A DNA stretch of 64,000 nt from Beggiatoa alba B18LD (lineage in GTDB: Bacteria; Pseudomonadota; Gammaproteobacteria; Beggiatoales; Beggiatoaceae), in the NCBI RefSeq assembly GCF_000245015.1, contig NZ_JH600070.1, positions 3,759,062 through 3,823,061 of the forward strand. Direction: 5' to 3'. Positions within the stretch are counted from its first letter, which is position 1, and every line of letters starts with the position of its first letter. Shown here in pieces: positions 47,919 to 57,499 of the stretch. Position numbers and translations under genes: made by a program. The notes below the pieces were generated by a model. The model worked only from the letters and a program-made list of their open reading frames with translations. It searched no databases and was not told the DNA's origin.

Positions 47919-50750
47919 ATGTCCACACCCAACCCCCAAACTCTATTATTTAACGCAGCCTTTGTTGATGAATTATATGAAAATTATCTCGCCGATCCGA
48001 CTCAAGTGAGTGGAGAATGGCGTGCTTATTTTGAAAAATTACAACAAGAAGAAAAGCTCAGTAAACCAGAAGTTCCACACGCACCTATTCAAGCTCGTTA
48101 TTATGACTATAAACCGAGTCGTAGTTCTGGGGCAGGTTGTGATCAAGAATCTTTATTTGGTTTTGCCCACAAACAAGCGGCTGTTTTGCGCTTAATCAAT
48201 GCCTATCGTTTTCGTGGGCATCAATTAGCGGATATAGACCCCTTGAAGCTCAATGCTATTGAGCCGTTAGAGGATTTAACCCCTGCGTTTTATGGGTTAA
48301 CCGACGCTGATATGAACACCGTATTTGATACAGGTTCATTGTATGGTAAAAATCGCGCAACCTTAAAAGAAATTATTGCGTTATTACAAAAAACTTATTG
48401 TCGTTCTATCGGTGCTGAATACATGCACATCACCGATACGAAACAAAAACGTTGGTTACAAGAACGCTTAGAAGGTACTTTGGCAACTCCTTCTTATGTC
48501 AGCGAAGAGAAAAAACGCATTTTAGATAAACTCACTGCTGCACAAGGCATTGAGGACTACATGCACACCCAATATGTGGGACAAAAACGTTTCTCCTTAG
48601 AAGGCGGGGAAAGTTTAATTCCTATGTTAGACGAGTTAATTCAACATGCTGGCGCAAATGGCATGAAAGAAATTGTGCTCGGAATGGCGCACCGTGGACG
48701 TTTAAACGTTTTAATCAACATCATGGGGAAACGTCCTAAAGACTTATTTTCTGAGTTTGAAGGAAAAATTAAGGAAAACCATCAAGGCTCTGGTGATGTC
48801 AAATATCATCAAGGTTTCTCCTCTGAAGTCATGACCCCTGGTGGCTATGTTCACTTAGCCCTAGCTTTCAATCCTTCACATTTAGAAATTATTAACCCTG
48901 TGGTTGAAGGCTCTGTGCGTGCCCGTCAAGAACGTCGTGGCGATAAAGAACGCAATCAAGTATTACCCATTTTAATTCATGGGGATGCCGCTTTTGCAGG
49001 TCAAGGCGTTGTCATGGAAACGCTAAACCTTGCCGAAACCAGAGGTTATGGCACGGGTGGCACAGTACACATCGTTATTAACAACCAAATTGGTTTTACC
49101 ACTAGCGACCCCTTTGAAGCTCGTTCTACCATGTATTGCACCGATGTTGCCAAAATGGTGCAAACCCCCATTTTCCACGTTAATGGGGATGACCCAGAAG
49201 CAGTCGTCTTTGTCACCCGCCTAGCCTTAGATTTTCGCTTAGTGTTCAAGAAAGATGTCGTTATCGACATGGTTTGCTATCGTCGTCATGGTCATAATGA
49301 AGCGGATGAACCCGCCGCAACACAACCCGTGATGTACCAAAAAATTAGCAAACACACCAAAGTACAAAGCCTGTACGCACAACAATTGATTAAAGAAGGC
49401 TTAATCGGTGTAGAAGAAGGCGAAATGTTGTTACAACAATATCGTGCTGACTTAAAGACTAAAGAAGTCGTTTCCCGCCCTGTTAGTTTAGATTTCCAAT
49501 TCTCTGTCAACTGGAAACCCTATTTAGGAACAAAATGGGATGAAGTTGCAAAAACCAGCATTAGCAAAGAGTTACTGCAAGATTTAATGCGACGAGCTAA
49601 CACCATCCCTGAAGGCTTCAAGCTCAATCGCAGTGTAGAAAAAATCGTTGATGCTCGCCGTAAAATGGGCGTGGGTGAATTACCTTTCGATTGGGGTGCT
49701 GCTGAAGTTTTGGCCTATGCGGCTTTAGTAGAAGAAGGACATCCTGTGCGTCTATCAGGTCAAGACTGCGGGCGCGGTACATTTGCGCACCGTCATGTTG
49801 TCTTACATGAACGCGATACAGGCGAATCCTATTTACCACTGCGTAACCTTTCAGAAAAACAAGCGAATTTCCTTGTTATCAACTCCTTATTATCTGAAGA
49901 AGCCGTTTTAGGATTTGAATTTGGTTACAGCTCTTCAGACCCAGAAACCTTAGTTATTTGGGAAGCCCAATTTGGAGACTTTGCGAATGGTGCACAAGTT
50001 GTTATCGACCAATTCATCAGCTCTTCCGAATCTAAATGGCAACGTCTGTGCGGTTTAACCATGCTGTTACCTCACGGCTACGACGGACAAGGACCCGAAC
50101 ACTCCTCCGCCCGTTTAGAACGCTACTTACAACTGTGTGCAGAAGACAATATTCAAGTCTGCGTTCCTAGCACACCCGCGCAAAATTTCCACTTACTCCG
50201 TCGTCAAGCCATACGTCCCTATCGTAAGCCACTGATTATAATGAGTCCTAAGAGCTTGTTACGGCATAAACTCGCCGTTTCTAGCATGGAAGAATTTACC
50301 GATGGTAGCTTCCAACCCGTGTTAGATGAAGCTGATAAGAGTATCGCGCCAGAAAAAGTGCGGCGTTTACTCTTCTGTAGCGGTAAAGTCTATTACGACT
50401 TACTTGAAGCCCGTACAGAACACAATATCAAAGACATTGCGATTATTCGTTTAGAACAACTCTATCCACATCCTAAAAAAGAAATTGCCGAAATTGTTGC
50501 CCGTTACCCCAATGCAAAAAGCCGTGTTTGGGTACAAGAAGAACCCAGAAACCAAGGCGCGTGGTGGTTTATGCGGGCACACATGGATGTTAATCTACAA
50601 GAATTTGAAGGCGGACGGATTGAATACGCAGGTCGTCCTTCTTCAGCTTCACCAGCTGTGGGTTACTTATATTTACACCGTCAACAACTGCAAGAATTCT
50701 TGGCAGACGCATTAGCATTAAATAGCGAAGCCAAGCGCGTTGCCGTATAA
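47919..50750 (+). CDS. sucA: 2-oxoglutarate dehydrogenase E1 component
   Basis: 943 residues from the ATG at 47919; a TTG three codons earlier is possible. This thiamine-diphosphate decarboxylase of the 2-oxoglutarate dehydrogenase complex carries the N-terminal E2-binding segment FNAAFVDELYENYLADP. GDAAFAGQG with NNQIGFTT forms the ThDP site, and EFGYSSSDPETLVIWEAQFGDFANGAQ is the C-terminal domain. It heads the operon sucA-sucB-lpd. Confidence 0.96.
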   Translation: MSTPNPQTLLFNAAFVDELYENYLADPTQVSGEWRAYFEKLQQEEKLSKPEVPHAPIQARYYDYKPSRSSGAGCDQESLFGFAHKQAAVLRLINAYRFRGHQLADIDPLKLNAIEPLEDLTPAFYGLTDADMNTVFDTGSLYGKNRATLKEIIALLQKTYCRSIGAEYMHITDTKQKRWLQERLEGTLATPSYVSEEKKRILDKLTAAQGIEDYMHTQYVGQKRFSLEGGESLIPMLDELIQHAGANGMKEIVLGMAHRGRLNVLINIMGKRPKDLFSEFEGKIKENHQGSGDVKYHQGFSSEVMTPGGYVHLALAFNPSHLEIINPVVEGSVRARQERRGDKERNQVLPILIHGDAAFAGQGVVMETLNLAETRGYGTGGTVHIVINNQIGFTTSDPFEARSTMYCTDVAKMVQTPIFHVNGDDPEAVVFVTRLALDFRLVFKKDVVIDMVCYRRHGHNEADEPAATQPVMYQKISKHTKVQSLYAQQLIKEGLIGVEEGEMLLQQYRADLKTKEVVSRPVSLDFQFSVNWKPYLGTKWDEVAKTSISKELLQDLMRRANTIPEGFKLNRSVEKIVDARRKMGVGELPFDWGAAEVLAYAALVEEGHPVRLSGQDCGRGTFAHRHVVLHERDTGESYLPLRNLSEKQANFLVINSLLSEEAVLGFEFGYSSSDPETLVIWEAQFGDFANGAQVVIDQFISSSESKWQRLCGLTMLLPHGYDGQGPEHSSARLERYLQLCAEDNIQVCVPSTPAQNFHLLRRQAIRPYRKPLIIMSPKSLLRHKLAVSSMEEFTDGSFQPVLDEADKSIAPEKVRRLLFCSGKVYYDLLEARTEHNIKDIAIIRLEQLYPHPKKEIAEIVARYPNAKSRVWVQEEPRNQGAWWFMRAHMDVNLQEFEGGRIEYAGRPSSASPAVGYLYLHRQQLQEFLADALALNSEAKRVAV

Positions 50751-50844
50751 ATTTGTCAATAAACCACCGCTTTCTTGCCAGAAATGGCTTGAAAGACGTG
50801 GTTATTAACTTCCTAAACAATTACCGCCAAAAGGAAAATAAACA

Positions 50845-52023
50845 GTGTCTATCGTAGATGTCAAAGTTCCTGTGCTCTCAGAATCCGTTGCAGATGCAAC
50901 TGTGTTGGAATGGTACAAAAAACCGGGAGATGCCTTACAAGAAGGCGACAAATTGGTCGATATCGAAACTGATAAAGTCGTTCTTGAAGTTGTCGCGCCC
51001 AAAGCAGGTGTATTAACAGGCATTGCCAAAGACAAAGGCGTAAGCGTACTCAGCGAAGAAGTGTTAGGCACAATTGACACCGCCGCTGTTGCAGCCGCTG
51101 CTCCTGCAACCGCCACGGTTGCCCCAGTTGCCACAACCGCTCCTGCTACAACAACCAGTGCAGACCCCAAAACCAGCCCCGCAGTGCGTAAAATGGCGGC
51201 TGACCAAGGTGTTAACCCTGCCAGCGTTCCCCATACAGGCGACCGCGTCACCAAAGCAGACATGTTAGCCGCAGGACAAAAACCTGCCAGTGCTGCGCCT
51301 GCTGTTGCTCCATTAGCAGGCTCACGTCCTGAAGAACGTGTCCCCATGACACGGATGCGTAAACGTACTGCTGAACGTTTACTAGAAGCCCAACACCATC
51401 ATGCCCTGTTGACCACGTTCAACGAAATCAACATGAAACCCATGATGGACTTACGGGCAAAATACAAAGACGAGTTCGAAAAGAAACACGGTACTAAACT
51501 CGGCTTTATGTCCTTCTTCACCAAAGCCACTGTTGCTGCTTTACAAAAGTTCCCCATTATCAACGCCTCGACAGAAGGCGACGACATCATTTATCACGGC
51601 TACTATGACATCGGGATTGCGGTCAGTTCCCAACGTGGCTTAGTTGTGCCTATTCTCCGTGATGCAGATGCTCTATCCTTCGCTGATATTGAAAAAGGTA
51701 TTGCCGAATATGGCAAACGTGCACGCGACGGCAAATTAACCATCGAAGAATTAACAGGCGGTACGTTCAGTATCACCAACGGCGGTATCTTCGGCTCTAT
51801 GATGTCCACCCCGATTTTAAATCCACCGCAAAGCGCGATTTTAGGGATGCACAACATTGTCGACCGTCCCTACGTTGAAAACGGACAAGTTGTTGTTCGT
51901 CCTATCATGTACGTTGCCTTAACCTATGACCACCGTATCATTGACGGACGCGATGCTGTGCAATTCTTAGTAGCCATTAAAAACGCTATTGAAGACCCTG
52001 CCCGTTTATTATTAGAAGTTTAA
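50845..52023 (+). CDS. sucB: Dihydrolipoyl succinyltransferase E2 component
   Basis: 392 residues: a lipoyl domain (1-78, lipoyl Lys44 in ETDKVVLE), an Ala/Pro/Thr-rich linker (about 80-112), an E3-binding domain (about 113-150) and a catalytic domain ending [14 protein letters not shown] with the active His and Asp. The start is GTG, selected by AAGGA 9 nt upstream; no ATG fits the lipoyl N-terminus. Confidence 0.96.
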   Translation: MSIVDVKVPVLSESVADATVLEWYKKPGDALQEGDKLVDIETDKVVLEVVAPKAGVLTGIAKDKGVSVLSEEVLGTIDTAAVAAAAPATATVAPVATTAPATTTSADPKTSPAVRKMAADQGVNPASVPHTGDRVTKADMLAAGQKPASAAPAVAPLAGSRPEERVPMTRMRKRTAERLLEAQHHHALLTTFNEINMKPMMDLRAKYKDEFEKKHGTKLGFMSFFTKATVAALQKFPIINASTEGDDIIYHGYYDIGIAVSSQRGLVVPILRDADALSFADIEKGIAEYGKRARDGKLTIEELTGGTFSITNGGIFGSMMSTPILNPPQSAILGMHNIVDRPYVENGQVVVRPIMYVALTYDHRIIDGRDAVQFLVAIKNAIEDPARLLLEV

Positions 52024-52029
52024 GAAACT

Positions 52030-52054
52030 CAAAAACCCCTCCTCGTGAGGGGTT
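52030..52054 (+). terminator. Stem-loop between sucB and lpd
   Basis: AACCCCTC and GAGGGGTT form an 8-bp stem with a short loop, followed by a poor T tract. It may partly terminate or process the sucAB-lpd transcript, so lpd, shared by other complexes, could be set separately. Confidence 0.5.
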
Positions 52055-52095
52055 TATAACAACAGAAAACCAAAAAGATTCAAGGAGTAAAAACG

Positions 52096-53514
52096 ATGGC
52101 AGATTTTAACGTAATCGTTATCGGTGCAGGTCCTGGTGGCTATGTCACCGCAATTCGTTGTGCACAACTGGGCATGAAAGTCGCCTGCGTTGAAAAATAT
52201 TTAAACCCTGAAGGACAAAATTCCTTAGGGGGCACATGCTTAAATATTGGATGTATCCCCTCTAAAGCCCTATTAGACTCTTCCCATCATTACCACCACA
52301 TCAAAAAACACGCAGGCGAACATGGGATTAAAGTTGACAACGTCAGCATTGATGTTGCGACCATGCAAGCCCGTAAAGCCGATGTTGTCAAAACCTTAAC
52401 CCAAGGGATTGCAGGACTTTTCAAAAAGAATAAAGTCACCCGTTTAGAAGGCTCTGCCGGCTTTGTCACTGCTGATAAAATCAAAGTCACCGCGAAAGAC
52501 GGCAGCGAACAAGAATACACTGCCGACAAAATTATCATTGCCACAGGCTCTATTCCCACCAATATTCCTGTTGCCCCTGTTGATAACCAACTCATCGTCG
52601 ACTCTACAGGCGCACTAGCATTTGACAGCATTCCCGCTCGCTTAGGCGTGATTGGCGCGGGTGCAATTGGCTTAGAATTAGGTAGCGTTTGGAATCGTTT
52701 AGGCAGTCAAGTTACCGTTTTAGAAGCCTTACCCGAATTCTTATCTGTTGCTGACCGCAAAATTGCTACCGCTGCATTAAAAGAACTGCAAAAACAAGGT
52801 TTAAATATCCAATTAAGCGCAAGCGTGACCAATGCCAAAGTCGTCGGCAATGAAGTTCATGTCAGCTACAAAGATGTCAACGGCGCAGAACAACAAATCG
52901 TTGTCGACAAACTCATTGTTTCTGTTGGACGTAAACCCAACACCGCAGGCTTAAATGCCGAAGCTATCGGTGTGAAAATTTCCGATCGTGGCTTTATCAT
53001 CGTTGACGAACACCGTCAAACCAACGTCCCCAATGTGTATGCCATTGGTGATGTTATCGGTGGCCCCATGTTAGCCCACAAAGCCTCTGAAGAAGGCATT
53101 ATGGTTGCTGAACGTTTAGCGGGTCAAAAAACCGAAATGCACTACGATATTATGCCGTGGGTGATTTACACATGGCCAGAAATTGCGTGGGTAGGTCGTA
53201 CCGAAGAAGAATTAAAAGCGGCTGGTATTGAATACCGTGTTGGACAATTCCCCATGTTAGCCAGCGGACGCGCTCGCGCACACGGTGAAACAGCAGGCAT
53301 GATTCGCATGATTGCCGACGCAAAAACCGACCGCATTTTAGGCGTACATATTTTCGGAATTTCTGCCTCCGAATTATTAGCCGAGGCAGTCTTAGCGATG
53401 GAATGCCAAGCCAGTAGCGAAGATTTAGCCCGCACGATTCATGGACATCCGACGTTAGCTGAAGGGATGCATGAAGCCGCGTTAGCCGTTGATGGGCGGA
53501 TGATTCACGCTTAA
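52096..53514 (+). CDS. lpd: Dihydrolipoyl dehydrogenase (E3)
   Basis: 472 residues. FAD-binding GAGPGGYVTAIR, the redox disulfide Cys48/Cys53 in GGTCLNIGCIPSK, a second Rossmann motif GAGAIGLELG and the catalytic His-Glu pair in HGHPTLAEGMHEA are all present. It regenerates lipoamide for 2-oxoglutarate dehydrogenase. AAGGAG precedes the ATG. Confidence 0.97.
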   Translation: MADFNVIVIGAGPGGYVTAIRCAQLGMKVACVEKYLNPEGQNSLGGTCLNIGCIPSKALLDSSHHYHHIKKHAGEHGIKVDNVSIDVATMQARKADVVKTLTQGIAGLFKKNKVTRLEGSAGFVTADKIKVTAKDGSEQEYTADKIIIATGSIPTNIPVAPVDNQLIVDSTGALAFDSIPARLGVIGAGAIGLELGSVWNRLGSQVTVLEALPEFLSVADRKIATAALKELQKQGLNIQLSASVTNAKVVGNEVHVSYKDVNGAEQQIVVDKLIVSVGRKPNTAGLNAEAIGVKISDRGFIIVDEHRQTNVPNVYAIGDVIGGPMLAHKASEEGIMVAERLAGQKTEMHYDIMPWVIYTWPEIAWVGRTEEELKAAGIEYRVGQFPMLASGRARAHGETAGMIRMIADAKTDRILGVHIFGISASELLAEAVLAMECQASSEDLARTIHGHPTLAEGMHEAALAVDGRMIHA

Positions 53515-53543
53515 CAACTTATTTATATTGTTAAAATTTTATT

Positions 53544-53576
53544 TAGGGAGAAATAAACTTTCTCCCTATTTTTTTC
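53544..53576 (+). terminator. Terminator of sucA-sucB-lpd
   Basis: TAGGGAGAAA and TTTCTCCCTA form a 10-bp stem around a short AT loop, followed by a T7 tract. Confidence 0.85.
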
Positions 53577-53631
53577 AACGAATCTACCGTATAGTTTTGA
53601 CTCCCTCTTAAATAGACGAAGGAGTGATAAA

Positions 53632-53880
53632 ATGGATCCAATTCTTGGTATGGTTTGCCTCTTCCCTTGGAATTGGGAGTCAAAAGGTTGGGTTAAATGT
53701 GATGGGCGCGTACTAAACATTAGCGAGAACCCTGCCTTGTTTTCTTTACTAGGCAATGAATTCGGTGGTACATTAGGTCGAACATTTGCGATCCCAAATA
53801 TACCCGCTATAAAAACTGCCAATGGTGGCGATGTTGACTACTACATTGCAACAGAAGGCGTTTATCCATATCGCGCATAA
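53632..53880 (+). CDS. Mini tail-collar domain protein
   Basis: 82 residues. The sequence MDPILGMVCLFPWNWESKGWVKCDG, then ENPALFSLLGNEFGGTLGRTFAIPN, matches the N-terminal half of phage tail-collar/microcystin-dependent (MdpB-like) proteins. These usually have about 170 residues with a longer C-terminal head; here the protein stops soon after the conserved block. AAGGAG 7 nt before the ATG and a terminator after it suggest a real, separate gene. Its role is unknown. Confidence 0.7.
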   Translation: MDPILGMVCLFPWNWESKGWVKCDGRVLNISENPALFSLLGNEFGGTLGRTFAIPNIPAIKTANGGDVDYYIATEGVYPYRA

Positions 53881-53915
53881 GATAATCATATAAAAATACT
53901 TGGGTTACTCATTAA

Positions 53916-53942
53916 AGGGCACTGAATATATTGCCCTTTTTT
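53916..53942 (+). terminator. Terminator after the mini tail-collar gene
   Basis: AAGGGCA and TGCCCTT form a 7-bp stem with a 10-nt loop, followed by T residues that run into the end of the convergent hlyD-like gene. Confidence 0.75.
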
Positions 53943-54942
53943 ATTTCTCTAATCGCCACACCGACACAGGCTGTCCGACATGCAATTGCGTTGCAAGTTC
54001 TACTGATGGGCGTGCCTCTATCATATAAACCAACTTCACCCGCGTTTCTTGGCTGTAGATAATTGGCGGCGTGTATTCCGCTTCAGTGGCAATATGGCTA
54101 ATCGTAGCGGTTAAAGAATTGTTGCAACCATCACATTGGAAATTAACGGATTGTCCTAATTGTAATTCGCCTAATCCTGTTTCAGAAACAAAAAAACGTA
54201 GTTTAATTTGAGTTGACGGTAATAAAGCAACGACAGGACTACCCATTGCAACCCATTCACCAGCATAGTGAAAAACTTCGGTAATTTGCCCTGCTATTGG
54301 CGCGGTCATTTGCTTTTGCGCAACCCGCCAATGGGCTTGTGCAACAACCGCCTGTACCGTTTTTACCTCTGCTTGCAGTGCCCGAATTGCATCGTTTCGA
54401 CTGCCTAATTGTGCAATATTGAGTTGCGCTTGTAGTTCGTTTAGGCGGGCACGTTGGCGTTGTAAGGTTGCGCGATTAATATCGACGGTTTCTTGTTGAA
54501 TTGCCTGTTTTTGTAATAATTTTTCAGTACGATTTAGTTCTGTCTGTGCAAGGCTTAAATCCGCTTCAGTTTGGGCAATTCTGGCTTTAATTTCAGTTAA
54601 TTCTTCAGGGCGTAAGCCTTTTTGTGCATCGGCTAAACGAGCTTGAGCTGCTTGTAGTTTTTGCTCGGCTTCTTGTAACGCTAAATTGTCAGGTTCTGCA
54701 ACCAGTGTGAATAAAGGTGTGCCTGCTTTGACAATTTCACCTTTTTTAACATTCACGACGGCTAATTGTCCTGCAATTGTAGGTGACAGCCAGATAAATT
54801 CCCCCTCAATATACCCTTGCCAAACATTTGTTGTGTTGTTCACTTGACCTGTTAATGTTGTCCACCATGATTGTAAGGTAGCGGGTAGGCTGTCTTGAAC
54901 TAATAAGAAACTGAGGGCAATGGCTAAAAAATTCATCATCAT
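53941..54942 (-). CDS. HlyD-family periplasmic adaptor (membrane fusion protein)
   Basis: 333 residues. One N-terminal hydrophobic helix (about 3-18) is followed by a lipoyl-like half (GYIEGEFIWLSPTIAGQLAVV), a coiled-coil hairpin (about 85-215, rich in Ala, Gln, Leu and Glu), the second lipoyl half (APIAGQITEVFHYAGEWV) and a beta-barrel domain with an unusual CDGCNN pair of cysteines. YbhG/HlyD-type adaptors link an inner-membrane pump to the outer membrane. No pump gene is adjacent in the window. The first three codons are all ATG, so the exact start is unsure. Confidence 0.8.
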   Translation of the reverse strand: MMMNFLAIALSFLLVQDSLPATLQSWWTTLTGQVNNTTNVWQGYIEGEFIWLSPTIAGQLAVVNVKKGEIVKAGTPLFTLVAEPDNLALQEAEQKLQAAQARLADAQKGLRPEELTEIKARIAQTEADLSLAQTELNRTEKLLQKQAIQQETVDINRATLQRQRARLNELQAQLNIAQLGSRNDAIRALQAEVKTVQAVVAQAHWRVAQKQMTAPIAGQITEVFHYAGEWVAMGSPVVALLPSTQIKLRFFVSETGLGELQLGQSVNFQCDGCNNSLTATISHIATEAEYTPPIIYSQETRVKLVYMIEARPSVELATQLHVGQPVSVWRLEK

Positions 54943-55101
54943 TCCAATTAATCACAAGCAAGTTGATAATGTTAGCTTAACCTAAATAAGCCGTAATTGC
55001 TTAAGCGATGATTTTTTGTCGAAATATTCCCTTTTAGGTAATGCCAAATCATTCAGATTTTAAACGCGAATGACTTTTTTAAATCCTGTTACCAAAACTA
55101 G

Positions 55102-55716
55102 TCAGCTATTTGTTTTAGTTTTTTGGCATTTTATTAGATAAAAAGGATAGTTCTCAGTTACCTCTGTTACTTCAAAAAGTCCAGTATTTCCAAATTCTTC
55201 TTTTATGGTTTTCCTGTCGTAAAAGAAAATTTTTACTCCACCAAACATTTCAAATCGGTCTTTACTTATTTGTTTGCCTTGTCCATAAGTTTGAGCATCC
55301 TTAGTTATTGCCGTAAAAATCATAAACCCATTTTCAGCCAACTGATTAAAACAATCTTGGATAAGTTTTATCCTTTCATCTTTATCCAGTAAGTATATTA
55401 AACCGTAGCAAAATATCCCGCCAAACAATTTGTTATCAAAAGGCATTTCTGTGACCGAACCATGATAAATTTTCAAATCGATTCCGAAATGTTTTTGAGC
55501 CAAATCTATTGCAGTCTGAGAAATTTCAACACCTGTTACAGACATTCCATTATCAATAAAAATTTTTGCATTTCGTCCATAACCAACTCCGGGTATTAAA
55601 ACATTTTTGACTTTATGCTCAACAAAAAAGTCCTTTGTCAATATAGCTGATTTAGCAGGTTCTAAGCCCCACATTTCTTGCTTATCCTTAAATGCTTCTT
55701 CCCAAAATTCTGTCAT
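55102..55716 (-). CDS. Class I SAM-dependent methyltransferase
   Basis: 204 residues from the ATG at 55716, 6 nt after GAGA; two codons of upstream ATG are possible. Motif I is IPGVGYGRNAKIF, the acidic motif II is TGVEIS, and GSVTEMPFDNKLF continues the Rossmann fold. The whole sequence, including YGLIYLLDKDERIKLIQDC, reads like a family common in Bacteroidetes. It lies beside composite repeat D. The substrate is unknown and horizontal transfer is likely. Confidence 0.75.
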   Translation of the reverse strand: MTEFWEEAFKDKQEMWGLEPAKSAILTKDFFVEHKVKNVLIPGVGYGRNAKIFIDNGMSVTGVEISQTAIDLAQKHFGIDLKIYHGSVTEMPFDNKLFGGIFCYGLIYLLDKDERIKLIQDCFNQLAENGFMIFTAITKDAQTYGQGKQISKDRFEMFGGVKIFFYDRKTIKEEFGNTGLFEVTEVTENYPFYLIKCQKTKTNS

Positions 55717-55895
55717 TGTCATTCTCGTTATTTGCAAACTTTGTTTTCTAAAATTTCGCGGTTATATCCTAGATTTCTTCCTGTCGTCAAAATACTTTCT
55801 TCCTGCTTTTCCCCGCTATGCGGGATAAGGAAAAAAGAAGTAATAGTTGAAGCGATTGCACTCCTGCTTAATCTATATTGCTTGTGCTAAACAAA

Positions 55896-56182
55896 TAACC
55901 TGAGTTCGGCGAGTTTCTTTTAAAAAGACAATAGCTTGTCTGAATCAGAATTCACAGGATTTAAAAGCATGATTCACTTGACTTTTTGGTTTGAGGGTTT
56001 TAAATCTTGTTAATCCTGAAAATCCTGACTCAGACAATGTTTTAATCTTGTCTGGTGAATCCTGATGAAAAACAAGAGAATTTCTGTCAGTCCTTCAACC
56101 TTTTTCGCGTGTTCCGACAGACCTGCTAAGTTTTCAAAACCTAACAGGTTTCTATTTTATAAAACTCACCGAACTTGGGTTA
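55896..56182 (+). repeat. Palindromic composite repeat, copy D (filled form)
   Basis: Same orientation as copy A. The ends are TAACCTGAGTTCGGCGAG and CTCACCGAACTTGGGTTA. It holds a nested module at 55936-56037 bounded by TTGTCTGAATCAG and CTGACTCAGACAA, and the GACCTGCTAAGTTTT palindrome at about 56119-56150. It lies between the methyltransferase and PepSY genes, ending 12 bp past the latter's stop. Confidence 0.8.
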
Positions 56183-56193
56183 AGCGATGATTT

Positions 56194-57417
56194 TTAAGAT
56201 AAACGCTTTACTGTTAGCCGTGTTATCCCATGCCATAGGGATTTTAAATGGCGGGCGTGGCGGTAATACCAGAGTACGATTCCCGTGAGGGTAATAAGTG
56301 CCAATATAAAACCCGCAAAAAGGACAATTGGAATTTGCCCCACACCAAAAAATCGTCCTGAATGCCATGAAATCATTAATGAAGATAGTTTTTCTAATCC
56401 AATCTTATCGCCAAATAATTGGCTATAGACTCGATGTTCACAGCGACTACTAACCCACGCAAAGGCATTTCCAATGTAGCGATTGCTATCTGCATCCCCT
56501 TTAAAAGCAAAGCTATAATAGTAGTCCTTTGCCGTTGGTAGCATAAGGCGTGCTAATTGCCTATCAGGAAACGCTTGTTGTGCCACTTTTAATGCCTGAT
56601 TCGGTTTAATTTCTACACCACAATTTTGTTGTAACTGGCTTAACATTTCGACTGGGGGTTTACGCGGTAAATCTGGTAGCAAAAACTTAAACCATTGTGG
56701 TTGTGACCAGTAAACACCTGTTAATACCCAAGTCATCACAAATAAAATGCCCCATAATCCTAAAAAACTATGTACATAAAAAGAGAAGGTATGTGGATTT
56801 TTACTCCAACGAAAGCGCGTTGCTTTGTTTTTTATTGCACGGGCTGTTTTATGCGTTTGTGGCAACCATAAATAAATTCCCGTGACTAATAAAGCGAGTG
56901 TTAATAATCCAATAACTGCAACAACTAATTCGCCAAAATGACCCGCTAATAGCTCGCCATGCAAATGAATCAGCATCACTGTCCAACTCTCATCGAGATT
57001 GATGGCACGTAGGTAGCGATGTTGATAAGGGTCAACAGCAAGCAACATGGTTTCAATGTCAGGCAGATTGACAGGTTTGCCGAAAAAAGTCGCCGCATCA
57101 ATTTGTAGGCGACTATGTGGCATCATGAGCCCTTTTAAATCAAAGTCTTCCCCATATCCTTGTTGGGCAACTGAAATTAAGGCTTCAAGGTCAGGGGACA
57201 GTGGTGCAGTTGAGGGGGTAGCGGTTACTAATTCGGGATATTCCCATCCGATTAAATCCCCCGAAAAAGTAATGATTAACCCTGTAATTGTGATAAGCAG
57301 GAGAAAGGCAAAAATAATTGCACCTAACCAGCTATGTAGATAAACTAATGCCCGCCGTGGTGAAGGCAATTTTAATTGTATATTTTTCAGCAACATCATA
57401 AAGCTATCTCGATTCAT
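56194..57417 (-). CDS. PepSY-associated membrane protein (PiuB-like)
   Basis: 407 residues with four main membrane helices and periplasmic PepSY-like regions. It opens RALVYLHSWLGAIIFAFLLLITITGLIITF and has the LIHLHGELLAGHFGELVV and FYVHSFLGLWGILFVMTWVLTGVYW segments typical of the family. The histidines in these helices suggest haem or metal contact. Family members often accompany TonB-dependent iron receptors and reduce siderophore iron. It lies 82 bp downstream of the receptor gene on the same strand, probably one operon. Confidence 0.82.
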   Translation of the reverse strand: MNRDSFMMLLKNIQLKLPSPRRALVYLHSWLGAIIFAFLLLITITGLIITFSGDLIGWEYPELVTATPSTAPLSPDLEALISVAQQGYGEDFDLKGLMMPHSRLQIDAATFFGKPVNLPDIETMLLAVDPYQHRYLRAINLDESWTVMLIHLHGELLAGHFGELVVAVIGLLTLALLVTGIYLWLPQTHKTARAIKNKATRFRWSKNPHTFSFYVHSFLGLWGILFVMTWVLTGVYWSQPQWFKFLLPDLPRKPPVEMLSQLQQNCGVEIKPNQALKVAQQAFPDRQLARLMLPTAKDYYYSFAFKGDADSNRYIGNAFAWVSSRCEHRVYSQLFGDKIGLEKLSSLMISWHSGRFFGVGQIPIVLFAGFILALITLTGIVLWYYRHARHLKSLWHGITRLTVKRLS

Positions 57418-57499
57418 CCTGAAGCGTAATCGCTTTATCAGTGTATGACTTAAAACTATACACTGAATAAAGAGATATCGACGGTTTCTACAGAGTCAC

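Noticed and set aside
50805..51347. Long minus-strand ORF opposite sucB, rich in Ala/Val/Thr.
   Set aside because: It is the antisense shadow of the Ala/Pro/Thr linker of sucB; no ribosome site or family match.
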